In this document: positions 11,639 to 23,800 of the stretch, piece after piece
How positions within the stretch are numbered: position 1 is the stretch's first letter
Layout of the letters: every line of letters starts with the position of its first letter
Assembly: GCA_036245525.1 (NCBI GenBank)
Contig: BTPG01000001.1
Coordinates: 181,390,671-181,454,670 of the forward strand
Length of the DNA stretch: 64,000 nt
Direction of reading: 5' to 3'
Source of the DNA: Semisulcospira habei
Taxonomy: Eukaryota > Mollusca > Gastropoda > Semisulcospiridae
Translations under genes and position numbers: made by a program
Notes under the pieces: generated by a model
Told to the model about the DNA's origin: nothing
Databases searched by the model: none
What the model saw: only the letters and a program-made list of their open reading frames with translations

Positions 11639-12466
11639 CAGAAGCAATCTTTTCACGGTGTCCCGTCACAAGATTCCGGTGGCCTCTTTTCGCTTTAAAC
11701 GGGCGAAAGAAAGCATTTGGTGGGACAATAGGGTGGTCACTGTCTAAGTGGGTATGTAGACTGAATCCCAGTAAAGGTCACATTATACAGTCAAATTTGG
11801 CCAGTTCAGGCAGTAAGAGGCCCGGTGTTTTTAAAAATAATTTTTGCCTTGTTTGAAAATTTGTAGTAGGGCTGAATGTTAGAATTTGCTGGAAATTTCT
11901 GGTTAGATGAGAGGAGACATGTTCGGTGCTTTGATTCATACCATCTTGAGCTTATCCAGTGGACAATTGTGGGCGTATGTTGAGTTGCCGTTGACGTAGT
12001 GATTTGAGGGGCACGCTGATTTCAGCTGTGCTTGGGTGTGGGGTTGGTAAGGAATCAGGTTCATAGCCAAGAAATGAGACTGTCAATGTGCTGTTTTTAT
12101 TGCTATTTTGTGCATGGCAAATGTGCAGCTGGTGGGCGGTAGTGTTTTTTTAGGTGATTGAAATATTAGGGGGTGCCTGGGACTGACTATGGCTAAGAGA
12201 CTGGACAGTACGGAAACGCGACTGTGTACCGTGGCCTAAAAGCTTTTTGCGAAATCAGTGAAGCCTAAAAAAGGTCAGGTGTGCCCCTTTAATGCCCTAA
12301 AGCAAGAGTCTGAGGCCACGAGTGTTTCGCAGTCAGTTGCTGTTCTTACTTTAGTCTTCCGACAACAACCCCCCCCCCCCCCAACCCTTCCTATTCTTTC
12401 TCAAACGTATCTAGCAGCCGCTGCCTCCACTCACTGTGATTCTATGCCGAGCGTGCGTCTACACAA

Positions 12467-13180
12467 GCTTATAATAATAATAATAATAACGGTATTTATA
12501 ATGCGCTTATCTTATAATAATTATAACTCTAAGCGCGCACTCACAACTCGCGCACGCATGCGCACGCTTTAGACAACGACTCACGAATCACAAATAGTGA
12601 AATACATTACGACAGTCTGCTTAGGGTGGGGAGTGTGGTGGTATAGTGCTAGAACTGTTGAAAGAGGTGAGTTTTGAGGGCGGACTGGAAGGAGGAGAGA
12701 GAGTATTTCTGACGGAGAGAGAGTGGGAGAGTGTTCCAGATGGATGGACCGTATACTGAGGGAGGGGGGGGGGGGCGAAAGTGCTGAGTTTGGTGCGGGG
12801 GATGTGGAGGTGGAGAGGGTCGGAGGCGGAGCGGGGAGGAGTGTAGGGGTGAAGTAAGTTTGAGAGATAGGCGGGAGCGCAGTTGTTCAGGAATTTGTAG
12901 CAGAGAGACAGAATCTTGTATTGGATGCGTTGGGGGATGGGAAGCCAGTGAAGGAGTTTGAGAAGGGGAGTGATGTGGTCGGATTTTTTCTTTCTGAGGA
13001 CGAGGCGGGCAGCATTGTTCTGGACGCGCTGGAGCCGAGTGAAAGTGGTGGAGTGAGGGAGGCCAGAAAGGAGAGAGTTGCAGTAGTCGATGCGAGATAG
13101 GATGAGAGAGACAGCAAGTTTGGTGGCAGCTTCGGTAGTGAGGTATTTTCTGATCTGACCGATGCGGCGGAGGTGAATCA
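12467..13180 (-). pseudogene. LINE 3' end: reverse-transcriptase C-terminal domain
   Basis: Minus-strand frame 12621-13181 gives AVSLILSRIDYCNSLLSGLP, NNAARLVLRKKK, LLKLLHWLPIPQRIQYKI and further CR1/Rex-like C-terminal blocks. The 3' UTR ends near 12470 with GCGCATTATAAATACCG then (TTA)n. The RT catalytic part is missing. A junction lies at about 13181. Confidence 0.82.
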
Positions 13181-13800
13181 ATGAATCAATTAATCTTTAT
13201 TTTACAACGGTAAAGATATTAACAATGCCATAGGCAATGCCATTTTTCAAATCTGCCGTTTGAGGTGGAAGTAGGATGCCTGGGCCGTGGCGGAAACAAA
13301 CAGCTTGTGGGCAAAGGACATGAGGAAACCGAAGTATGGCAGTTACGGCAAGAGAGCCGTGCCCATCACTCGCAACAGAGTGAAACTTCAGCCGCAACTG
13401 ACCGTGCGGCCGGGTAACCGCAGATAAACATAATTTCAGTAAATATTGCCGTTAATTTCCAGTGCATTATGACACTTCAGAGGAGCGTAGAACTGTATAT
13501 CCTTAGTACCTGACAAAATGAAAAATGTCGTTATCCAACGTCTCAGAATATTGTTTCAGTGTTTGTTGTTTTTAATGACGAAAGCACCGTAGAGCCACTT
13601 GGTCATCCGAAGTAACTCACTAGACTCAGTCACATGCGGCTGTCGGGTCCCAACTAATGCCACAACCCAACATCGGAATCGCTTACATGGCGTGCCCAAA
13701 ATCCCACGACAGTTGAGCACAATCGCGCGAAAGCCCACACTGAGCAGAATCTGCAAATGTCACACCGCAATATGAAATAGGCTCTGTTTATTATTATTAT
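13181..13800. other. Non-coding, nothing recognised
   Basis: Starts with GAATCAATGAATCAATTAATC just outside the LINE; no gene or family identified. Confidence 0.4.
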
Positions 13801-13802
13801 AA

Positions 13803-14535
13803 AAACATGACTGATATAATGACGGTGAGCGAGTCAGTAAAAACATGATATCATGACGGTGAGCCAGTCAGTAAAAACATGATATCATGACGTGAGCGAG
13901 TCAGTAAAAACATGATATCATGACGGTGAGCGAGTCAGTAAAAACATGATATCATGACGTGAGCGAGTCAGTAAAAACATGATATCATGACGGTGAGCGA
14001 GTCAGTAAAAACATGATATTATGACGGTGAGCGAGGCAGTAAAAACATGATATCATGACGGTGAGCGAGTCAGTAAAAACATGATATCATGACGTGAGCG
14101 AGTCAGTAAAAACATGATATTATGACGGTGAGCGAGTCAGTAAAAACATGATATTATGACGGTGAGCGAGGCAGTAAAAACATGATATCATGACGGTGAG
14201 CGAGTCAGTAAAAACATGATATCATGACGTGAGCGAGTCAGTAAAAACTTGACATGATATCATGACGGTGAGCGAGTCAGTAAAAACATGATATCATGAC
14301 GGTGAGCGAGTCAGTAAAAACATGATATCATGACGGTGAGCGAGTCAGTAAAAACATGATATCATGACGTGAGCGAGTCAGTAAAAACTTGACCTGATAT
14401 CATGACGGTGAGCGAGTCAGTAAAAACATGATATCATGACGGTGAGCGAGGCAGTAAAAACATGATATCATGACGGTGAGCGAGTCAGTAAAAACATGAT
14501 ATCATGACGGTGAGCGAGTCAGTAAAAACATGATG
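13803..14535. repeat. Minisatellite, 34-bp unit with palindromic centre, about 21 copies
   Basis: Unit: GTCAGTAAAAACATGATATC plus ATGACGGTGAGCGA. Copies vary by one G (GACG/GACGG) and by CATGATATTATG in place of the palindrome CATGATATCATG. Two copies carry an extra CTTGA. Confidence 0.95.
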
Positions 14536-14544
14536 CAATCACTG

Positions 14545-14546
<2 letters not shown>

Positions 14547-14620
<74 letters not shown>

Positions 14621-14635
14621 TGTGTGTGTGTGTGT
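14547..14635. repeat. GT microsatellite, interrupted
   Basis: Two GT runs separated by TTTT and GCGC interruptions, directly after the 34-bp minisatellite. Confidence 0.95.
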
Positions 14636-14659
14636 GAGCGACTAGAGCCCGCGTTTGAG

Positions 14660-14935
14660 GACGGACAACTGAGCTTGAAATTTTAGGATATAGTCCCTAA
14701 AACAATTATCTGGAGACATTTTTTGTTCGATTTTTTTTTTTTTTTTATTAAGATGCTCAGTCAATGGCGAGAAAAACTATGGCCGTTCCACAAAAACCGG
14801 TTGATCCACATTGGAGTCCGTAATTTTTCTTTTTATTTTGCATATAGCTAGATAAAAGGAAGATACTGAACGAGTTCGTTAACCAGCATTGTACCTCTAG
14901 AACTTTTGAGTGATATTTAAATGTTTTTGGAAAAA
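14660..14935 (+). repeat. Interspersed repeat R2, fragment
   Basis: Shares GAGTCCGTAATTTT, ATACTGAACGAGTTCGTTAA and CCAGCATTGTACCTCT with the longer copies at 49262 and 51925. No coding potential. Confidence 0.6.
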
Positions 14936-15432
14936 AAATATAGTTTCCCGTTTTCGGGATTAATTTCACGAATTATATGAATTACCCCTAAAACAGCTGA
15001 ATTTTTTAACGAAAAAAAAAAAACACACAATCTTCTCATTACTGAATAATCGCATGATTTTTCATATACGGTATTTACATTAGCCTACACGGTTTGTCTC
15101 GGCTGTCGGGTACGATTAGGTCCATTGTGACCTGTATGCCCTAAGTGTGAAAATCAGACAATTTTCTGCAACACTTTTTCGGAGTCATTTCTAAAACAAC
15201 TAACATAACATTAATTTTTCTTTTACGAAAATGAGCTATCTTCGCATTAATACCCACATGATTTTTCTCTTCTCAATAATTATGCCACGCCATATTGGCC
15301 ACTGACAGAGCTTACGAATAGCGGGACTAAATCGCCGTGTGTCCGTCTTTATTTTGGTGGCCAGTGTGTGTGGATCAGAGGGTGGGTTAGAGTAGGTCAG
15401 TGATGCCGGGACTTCGGCCTGTCGCTACTGAC
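14936..15432. other. Non-coding, nothing recognised
   Basis: A/T-rich sequence without a coding exon. A short stretch with GTGTGTCCGTCTTTATT and GTGTGTGTGGATCAGAG resembles text at 17460 and 51020, a weak dispersed repeat. Confidence 0.4.
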
Positions 15433-15442
15433 ACGAGCCCTC

Positions 15443-17430
15443 ATCATCATCATCATCATCAGTCCCTTGCCCGAACTGGGCGTTGGGGGGACTGAAAGGC
15501 AGCAGCAACAGACAGTGCTCTCCACTGAGTTCTATTTTGGGCGGTGGCAAGCAAGTCTGGCATCTCGAGTTCGGTCCATTCTTTTATGTTTGCGACCCAA
15601 CTCTTTCTCTGACGACCTCGCCGACGACTTCCTTCGAGAGTGCCTTGGAGGATGGTCTTGGACAAGGTGTTGTGTCGGGTCACGTGGCCAAACCAAGCAA
15701 GCTTGCGCCGTTTCACGGTTGCCAGAAGGGGTTCATGTGGGCCCACCAGGGAAGTGACGATGCTCCGTACATATTCGTTGGTCTTGTGCTCGCGGTACGA
15801 GATGCGGAGCAACTTCCTCAGGCACTTGTTCTCAAAGGCCTGGACTTTCTTTTCTGAGTCTGCAAGCAGTGTCCAAGTCTCACAGCCGTAGAGTAGAATA
15901 GACACTACGAGGGACTTGTAAAGCCTGTACTTGATGGTGAAGCTGATGGAGTTACTTCGCCATATCCTGTCCAGCCTGGCCATTGCGGATGTTGCTGTGC
16001 CTATCCTGATACGGATCTCTGCTATGCAACTACCGTCTTTGGACAGGGTGGCTCCCAAGTACTTGAAGCTATTGACCTCTTCTAGCTTCTGTGAATGTTG
16101 CTGCTGCTGTCGCTTGTGGTGTTGATCATCACTTTGCTTTTATCCGTACTGATCTCCATGCCATAAGACCCTGCGCTACTTGAAAGTTTGTCTGTCAGGT
16201 TTTGGAGCTCACTATTGCTGCCTGCCATGAGGTCAATGTCGTCTGCGAATCGAAGATTGCACAGGGATCTGCCACCAATAGAGATTGAAGTATGGTGGTC
16301 GTGGAGGGTTTCCTGCATGATCTTCTCCAGGAATATGTTGAAAAGGACAGGAGAGAGCAGGCATCCTTGACGGACACCGATCGTCGTCCTGAAGAACTCG
16401 CCTGACTGATTGTTAAGTAGAACCGCGCTGCAGGCGTTCTTGTAAAGCGCTTCTATCATTTGGATCAGTCCCTCCTCTATGTTGAACGATCTCATGACTT
16501 GCCAGAGTCCGTCGTGCCAGACGCGATCAAATGCTTTCCTGAAATCAATGAAGTTGTGGTAGAGTTCGCGCTGATGCTGCAGATGTTTCTCGATCAGGAC
16601 GCGGCAGTTGAAAATCTGCTCTACAGTGCTTCTTCCAACTCTGAAGCCAGCCTGTTCTTCTGCCAGCAGTTCCTCGGCGAAAGTTTTGAGGCGGTTGAGA
16701 ATGATTCTAAGCATTACTTTGCTAGGGTGACTTATCAGACTGATAGTTCTGTAGTTCTGGCACTGTTTCAGGTTTCCTTTCTTGGGGAGCGGGATCACTA
16801 GAGACTGTGTCCATTCTACTGGCCATTTCTTTTGCTCCCAGATCTTTTGACAGAGTGTAGTGAGGACCTTCGTTGTTACTTCTCCTCCATGTTTCAACAG
16901 TTCAGCAGGTACGTTGTCTACACCTGGAGACTTTCCTCCCTTCAGGCCGCGTACGGCTGCTTCCACCTCTTCAGCTAACACTGGCAGGTCTTCAGCCTTC
17001 CTGGCCCCAGCCTGGTTGTTTTGGAGGATGCTGGTGTCTGGCTCAGCCTTGTAGTTATACAAGTCTCGGCAGTACTCAGTCCATCTGTTTAGTACAGCAG
17101 TGTTTTCCGTAAGGAGTTGGCCGCTGCTGTCTTCGATGACTGTGGCTGTTCGCTGTTGAGTCTTGGTGAGGGTCCTTAGCGTTTCATAAGCCTTCTTGCT
17201 GTTGCCGTTTGCCATGCCCTCTTCCACGCTACAACACTGGTCTTCAATCCAATCTTCTTTGGCTTCTTTCATCCTCTTCCTGATCTTCTTGTTGACAAGT
17301 CTGTACTTGTTTGCTGATGTGAGGTCTTGGCCTCTCTTTTTCTTCCAGGCTCTCCTCTCATCACAGAGATCGAGGATGTCATCGGTGACCCAGGGCTGTT
17401 TGCGCTTCCTCTGCTTCCCCAGCACTTCTT
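15443..17430 (-). pseudogene. 5'-truncated RTE-like LINE with target-site duplication
   Basis: Minus-strand reverse transcriptase (16082-17425) shows [49 protein letters not shown] and the catalytic LRFADDIDLMAGS. The rest, NEYVRS ... KLAWFGHVTRH, is in another frame (15459-16058), so one frameshift lies near 16070. The endonuclease is missing. A very short 3' UTR leads into a (TGA)n-type tail, and CGAGCCCTC flanks both ends (15434-15442 and 17431-17439). Confidence 0.88.
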
Positions 17431-17439
17431 CGAGCCCTC

Positions 17440-18528
17440 AGAGCATACTAATGACGGGAAGCGCGGCCGTGCCCTGTTACCGTCTTTATTCAGTGTGGAG
17501 TGCGCCCTCGAAGTGTGTGTTGACGGATCAGAGGTTGGCGGCTTACGGAGAGGCCGGCGGAGGGACTCGAAAATGGCCGGATAGTCGAGAACGACATTAT
17601 GACTGCCGACCGACATGACGGCTTGCAATTAATCACATGTTGTGGAGTCAATGACAGGATATGTTTGCCGTTAGCTCCCTGCATATTACTGCTTATTGCG
17701 CCATCGGGACGCCAAGTGTAAACAGATAGGTGCGCTAATCTATTAGTATTTGAATGCATTAGCACATATTGTTTTCCGCAAAGAACACCGTTGATTAATT
17801 TTCAGTCATCACTGCCGTGCCGAGTTGTCTCCAACAAAGAGGTCACAATATTATTAAAAGTTATGGCTGTGCGGACTCCAGGCGGTCAAATTATTGAAGC
17901 AAAGTTTCTAATGTGGATATTTTTGAAAGCGTAAACATCTGGTATATAATATATACTTATTTTAACAAAATAAAACTGCACGATGGCGGAAAATCCTCTA
18001 TCTTCCGGCGGCACACATGGGCGTAATGTATTCATCCCATACTTCATTTTGATATACCCAAAACTTTGTTACTTTGAAGAAAATCACTCTCTCGTAAACG
18101 GCTGATCGTCTATGAAGGGCCATCTGCTTGACTAACTACTACAACCTACGTTTTTAGCTAGCCGGATCGGTTCCTTACTACGCGCAAATACCGCGCACTA
18201 CCCTACGGAAGACAAAGAAGTAGGTCACGGAACTCCCGTCCAATCAAAATGACTCGTAAGTTTCCGTCAGTTTGGCCCGAGTTACTCGCCGGAAAAGTGG
18301 AAACATGATAGTCTCAGAATCGCAAGGAGTTTGGGATGGTAGTGCCAGAAAAGCGATGATGTGGCATGTCTGACGGTTAAGGAAAGTTGTGCGCACACGG
18401 TAGCAGATAAGAAAGTTTCAGTTGCCTCGAATGCGGGCAGAAGGCGCGCTCACATGGTCAGAGTGTAGACTGATGATCTCTTGACGCTGAGAAAGTGACT
18501 TTATGTACTCTCTTACTGTTGTAGGAAG
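17440..18528 (+). promoter_or_regulatory. Probable PLOD promoter and 5' UTR region
   Basis: About 1.1 kb between the truncated RTE-like LINE and the PLOD start codon. It is mostly non-repetitive, which in this window is itself unusual. I see no convincing TATA box at a fixed distance and cannot place the transcription start. Assignment rests on position only. Confidence 0.3.
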
Positions 18529-18589
18529 ATGGAGCGACTTGTGTTCTTGTTTTGGGTCTTTGCGCTGTCTTGCACGTGTGCCAGTCAAG
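18529..18589 (+). CDS. PLOD: PLOD exon 1: start codon and signal peptide
   Basis: Twenty codons plus one base. The first residues [20 protein letters not shown] form a typical secretory signal: a short charged start, a hydrophobic core and small residues before a likely cleavage near Cys-Ala-Ser. The donor is AAG|GTAAGTG. The ATG is chosen because it opens the signal peptide; I did not test for additional upstream coding exons. Confidence 0.85.
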
Positions 18590-20852
18590 GTAAGTGTAAC
18601 ATTTTGGAGCACTTCCATTTTCCTTAAAGCATGCATTACAGACTATCTCAGAAGTTTTCAAAAAGATCAAAGGTTTTGGAACCCAACTACATCAACTTAA
18701 AGAGTTCTCTAACATTGTATGTCAACAAAGCCTCTATCTGTGTGAATGGGAGGAGGTCGGGTGCAGTACAGAGAGTTTAGCTGACACGCATCACGTAGGC
18801 CTGGCACCCAACTGTTAGATGGGGATAAAATCTTTCGTAAACATATCGCGCCTGCTCAGCCGCCACTGTAAGCTGGCCAGTGTCGGCTTGTATTCCAATT
18901 AAAGACATTAGCTTTGTGCTTTATTCTAGGCCCTTTGTCAGATTTCCCGAGTTATGTTGCCCCGTGAGTGTTATCACAACATTCCAGTACTGTGAACAGA
19001 TCGACCATTATTTCTCAGGGCGATTGGCAGCAAGGTTATTCGGTACTACCTTTGAACTGTCATGGGAAAGCCTGTCATAGTGTCAGGGCTCAGATTAACC
19101 CATTTAAAACACCAAGGACTCATTTCCCAGATTATAGAGAAATCATTTAACAGCTAATTAGCTATATGTACCAGTTACAGTAGATGAATCGACCATGATA
19201 ATTCAAGGGTAGTGCTGGATTAGCTGGGCACCTGATTTTCTGGTTCATATGGATGGTGCCTACAGCATTATATCATGTATAGGTGCATGATCAATCCTCT
19301 TTATTATTAATTTTATTAGTATTATATTATGTATTATAATTGTTTGCGGTATCAGGGTATGTAGGCAGGACGTGGAAGGCAGGACTACGTCCACAAAGAC
19401 CCACTACGTATGGTATATGGTGTCTCCGAGGCGCACATATCCATCTATTTAAAGATGCTCAAGACGCCGTACGGATGGTAGCTGTAGCTTTGAAAGCCTG
19501 CTGCTACTAAGTGCTACTTTATGTGCCAACCGCTACCCTACACTAGGCTGCAATTTATGCTTGTTTCTGACAAAATATAAGTCAAAGTTGTTCATTTCAA
19601 ACATCTGATAGCTGCAAATAGATGGGCACAACTGCAGCTCTTTGCAGAATTCTGAAACTTGCTTATTTACTGAGCCAGCGTCACGAAACAGAACAGTGGT
19701 ATTTCACCCACTTATACCAATTTCTGCATTGCAGTTTTACATCACACACATCGGTCTATGTAACTGAAAGCATCTCTGGAAACGACAAATGCACCATCGC
19801 AGCAGAAACACTACCTCTGTGAATCGAGTGAATGAGAGCCCGCACAGACAAAAACGTGTCACGACCATCGATGTCGGCAGCCAGTGCCGCAATTTTGACA
19901 CACAGGCCATAGTTGTCTGATCCTTGCAGCATAAAATCTGATGAACTAGCTCGTAACTTCATGATAAAACAGGTTTAAAATCTTGCAAAATCAGTAAGAC
20001 TCTACTGAAGATCATGAATTCTCAGTCTCTAGCGCTCGTGAAACTATAGGAAGATCGACAAAGATCGTAACCGGATTACTTACTGTTTCACATAGCAAGA
20101 AAGCGACAAATTCCGGATGGGCGGTCAAGCCAAGCTCAATATTCCCTTGTCCGATGTCAATTCTACTTAGGGGTATCTTGTCTCTCTTTCTCTCTCTTCT
20201 CTTCAATTACGAGTCTGTCATTGTTGGCCGGCGCAAGTAGACTGATCAATACTTTCTTCTTTTCTTCGCTGGTTCATCCGACATCTTGTCTCTGATTGGT
20301 TATAATTATGCAGATGACCTAAGGTCGTATATAGAATAGTTATGACGTCAGCTACCTGATCGTCTATCGGAAGCAATCTTTTGACTGGGTCCAGCCGCAC
20401 GATTCCGGTGGCCTCTTTCGATTTGAACGGACGAAAGAAAGCATTTGGTGGGACAATAGGGTGGTCACTGTCTAAGTGGGTATATATACTGAAGCCCAGT
20501 AAAAGCGTTTTGCGAACTGGAGCATTAAAAAAGGTCGGTCGTGCCCCTTTAAATCTCACCCCACCCGGGTCTGCCCTGGGGGACTTGGGTGGGGTTAGGT
20601 ACTTTTTAGTTCCCAGGGTCACCCTGGTCAGCCCCACAGGGTGGGTTTCCTTTCTATTCTGGGGCATGTGTTTCTGTCTACCCTTGGTCCATTTACCTGT
20701 ATTTGTCTTTTTAAAACTCTCCCAACTGTCTGCACTGCCTGTGGCTCTTGATATTGGATGTGTGTTGCTAAATGGTCTTAGCTTTATTTAGGCCCCATGT
20801 TGTAGGTTTATTTAACGTATTTGACCGGCTGGCGACATACATTCAATTTTCT

Positions 20853-20898
<46 letters not shown>

Positions 20899-23800
20899 CA
20901 CAAGTAGTGCAGGCACGTCCTGAGAAAGCCTTGTTGCTGTCGGGACGTTAAGCAATGTACAATCAATCAATCAACCCTTTAAATCTCACCGATTTCGTCA
21001 AATTATGACAGTTTGCGGCCACATTTTTTACCTCTGCAACTAGCTACAGGTGTGCCAATCTATTTGCAGCTAGAGGATGCTTAAAATGAACAATATTGAC
21101 TTATATTTTGTCTGTTCCAAGCATAATTTGCAGCCATAGTGGGTCATACAGGACGTCGTCCTTACTTCCGCTACATGCACAGGCGTAGACCTGTCTACAT
21201 ACCCTGGGTATTGGTGGCTGCAGACTCAATGGGTTTACAGGCCCATAACTGTTCAAAGACACTTCAGTAACAGATGGTTATGAAACGCAGTAGCTACATA
21301 CAGGTCTATTTATGGTTCATTTCGACACAGGACAATCCAGTTTGCCACGTCATCTTTATATCAAGTAACCTGACAATGACTACACACCGTTCTAGAAATG
21401 CAACGCTATCACTGTGGGAAACAGCTAAAAATAGACTGACACCTGTTAACAGCAGCACAAAATATTTATAAGTGTGATAACACGTGTGCTTTTGCAGCGT
21501 GTCCAAACTGCTGTTAGGTGTGTTGTCAAGGCATAACAGACACAGTGAGGTGCTGAAATGTGTTTTCAGATTTATTTTTAATGGTACTTTAATCAACCTG
21601 TGATGCATGGTGTCATTTGTTACAGACACTGACCTGCTGGTGATCACTGTGGCTTCGGATGAGACGGACGCATTTCGGCAGTTCATGCGGTCAGCCATGA
21701 AGTATGGCTATCAAGTGAAAGTAAGTTAGTACTTAACACCTGATAATGGCTTTGTGTAATGTGGGCTTCTTCTGCAAATAAAAAGCACTATTTCACAGTT
21801 CACCAACACACACCTTCTGTGTAACTTAACCCATTTAGCAACAGCACCCTACAGCAGGTGATGGATCATCCATTATCAAGGGTACTGCCATCATTCGCAA
21901 CTTTAGCTAATCTGGCTCTGCCCTTGATTTATCTTGGTCAGTCCGTCTCCTGCAACTGGTACGTAGACGTCGGGTGACACTTCCAGAATTGTGGGATGCG
22001 GCCTTAGGGTTAAGTGGTTTCCCCCCCCCCCCCCCCCCACCTTGTGCATGCAGCCACTGGAAGTGATGCTGCTTACAGGGTTAACCCATATCATACTGAG
22101 GCTAAAAGCTTCAAATTTGTACCCTATATATGCAAGCTACATTATAGTACTTACAGATAAGGACATAGACCAATGGCTTTAGTTCAAGGGTGGTGCCAGA
22201 ATAGATTGGTGCCTCAAGGCGCCAAGCTATTCTGGCACTACCCTTGTACTACTTTAGTCAAACGTATTTCACACAGCCTCTGGTAGTGATGCTGCATACA
22301 TACAGTACTGGTTGTTACACCCCGAGCAATGGCACGCCCCAACCCATTCACAAAAGGTTTCCAGTTTCAAAGTCATCACGTGACCAGTGGAAATACTTTG
22401 GGCGCCACCATGTGCACACTTACAGTGACCGACAGTGAAACGAACCTGCACGTCTGATGAAACTGATAATACTACATGTTATACTATTTAAATCTAGGTG
22501 TATTCTATTAATGTTATTAATTCATCAAAAGATTGAAAGGTCTTTTTAAAAATTCATTCTGATGTGTATCTTTCTGGGGTGTTTTTACACTTTCAAACAA
22601 CATAAGAATGGATTAGTTTAAGTCACACACTTTTTTTCTTTTGCTTTTAAACAATTACCTTGAGTTAACACAAAACACACACTTAAATCTTGATTTAGTA
22701 ACACATATAATTTAAACATCACAGCTGTTCAAAAATTAGCAGCAACCCTGTAGTTTTGCTTCACGAAAACATGGCGCCATCCCAATGATCAACCAATCAC
22801 CATGGGTCATGCCACCATTACGAGACCTTTTGAGACAGGAAAGGTTCTTGTGTATTGGTTGGGGCATGCCAAAGCTTGGGGTGTAACACTGGTGACAGCA
22901 TGCTTAACACTAAGGGGTTGATCCTTGTGCACACAGCCACCCGTACTATTTACATCACCAGTACCTACATGGATGAGAAGTTTAACAGCTATACAAGCAG
23001 TTTCATGAAAATTAATCAACAAAGCCCGTGCATGATACAACACAATTTGGAATGACCACGATAGTTTAAGGATGGTGTCAGAATATCTTGGTGCCTGTAG
23101 ATCACTAGATGCCATGTTATTCCAACACCACCCTCGAAGTATCATGGTTGATCTGTCTCCAGAATTGTGATGCAGACCTCTAAGGATGTATAGATCTAAA
23201 ATCTGATAACTTCATCTTCAGGATGTTATGGGTTAATTTGCTTGTTAGACAATATCTGAAGTGGGTACATAATTTGTATCTATATCTGGAGTGGGTACAT
23301 AATTTGTATCTATACCTGGAGTGGGTACATAATTTGTATCTATATCTGGAGTGGGTACATAATTTGTATCTATATCTGGAGTGGGTACATAATTTGTATC
23401 TATATCTGGAGTGGGTACATAATTTGTATCTATATCTGGAGTGGGTACATAATTTGTATCTATATCTGGAGTGGGTACATAATTTGTATCTATATCTGGA
23501 GTGGGTACATAATTGTATCTATATCTGGAGTGGGTACATAATTGTATATATATCTGGAGTGGGTACATAATTGTATCTATATCTGGAGTGGGTACATAAT
23601 TTGTATCTATATCTGGAGTGGGTACATAATTGTATCTATATCTGGAGTGGGTACATAATTTGTATCTATATCTGGAGTGGGTACATAATTTGTATCTATA
23701 TCTTCTGGAGTGGGTACATAATTTGTATCTATATCTGGAGTGGGTACATAATTTGTATCTATATCTGGAGTGGGTACATAATTGTATCTATATCTGGAGT

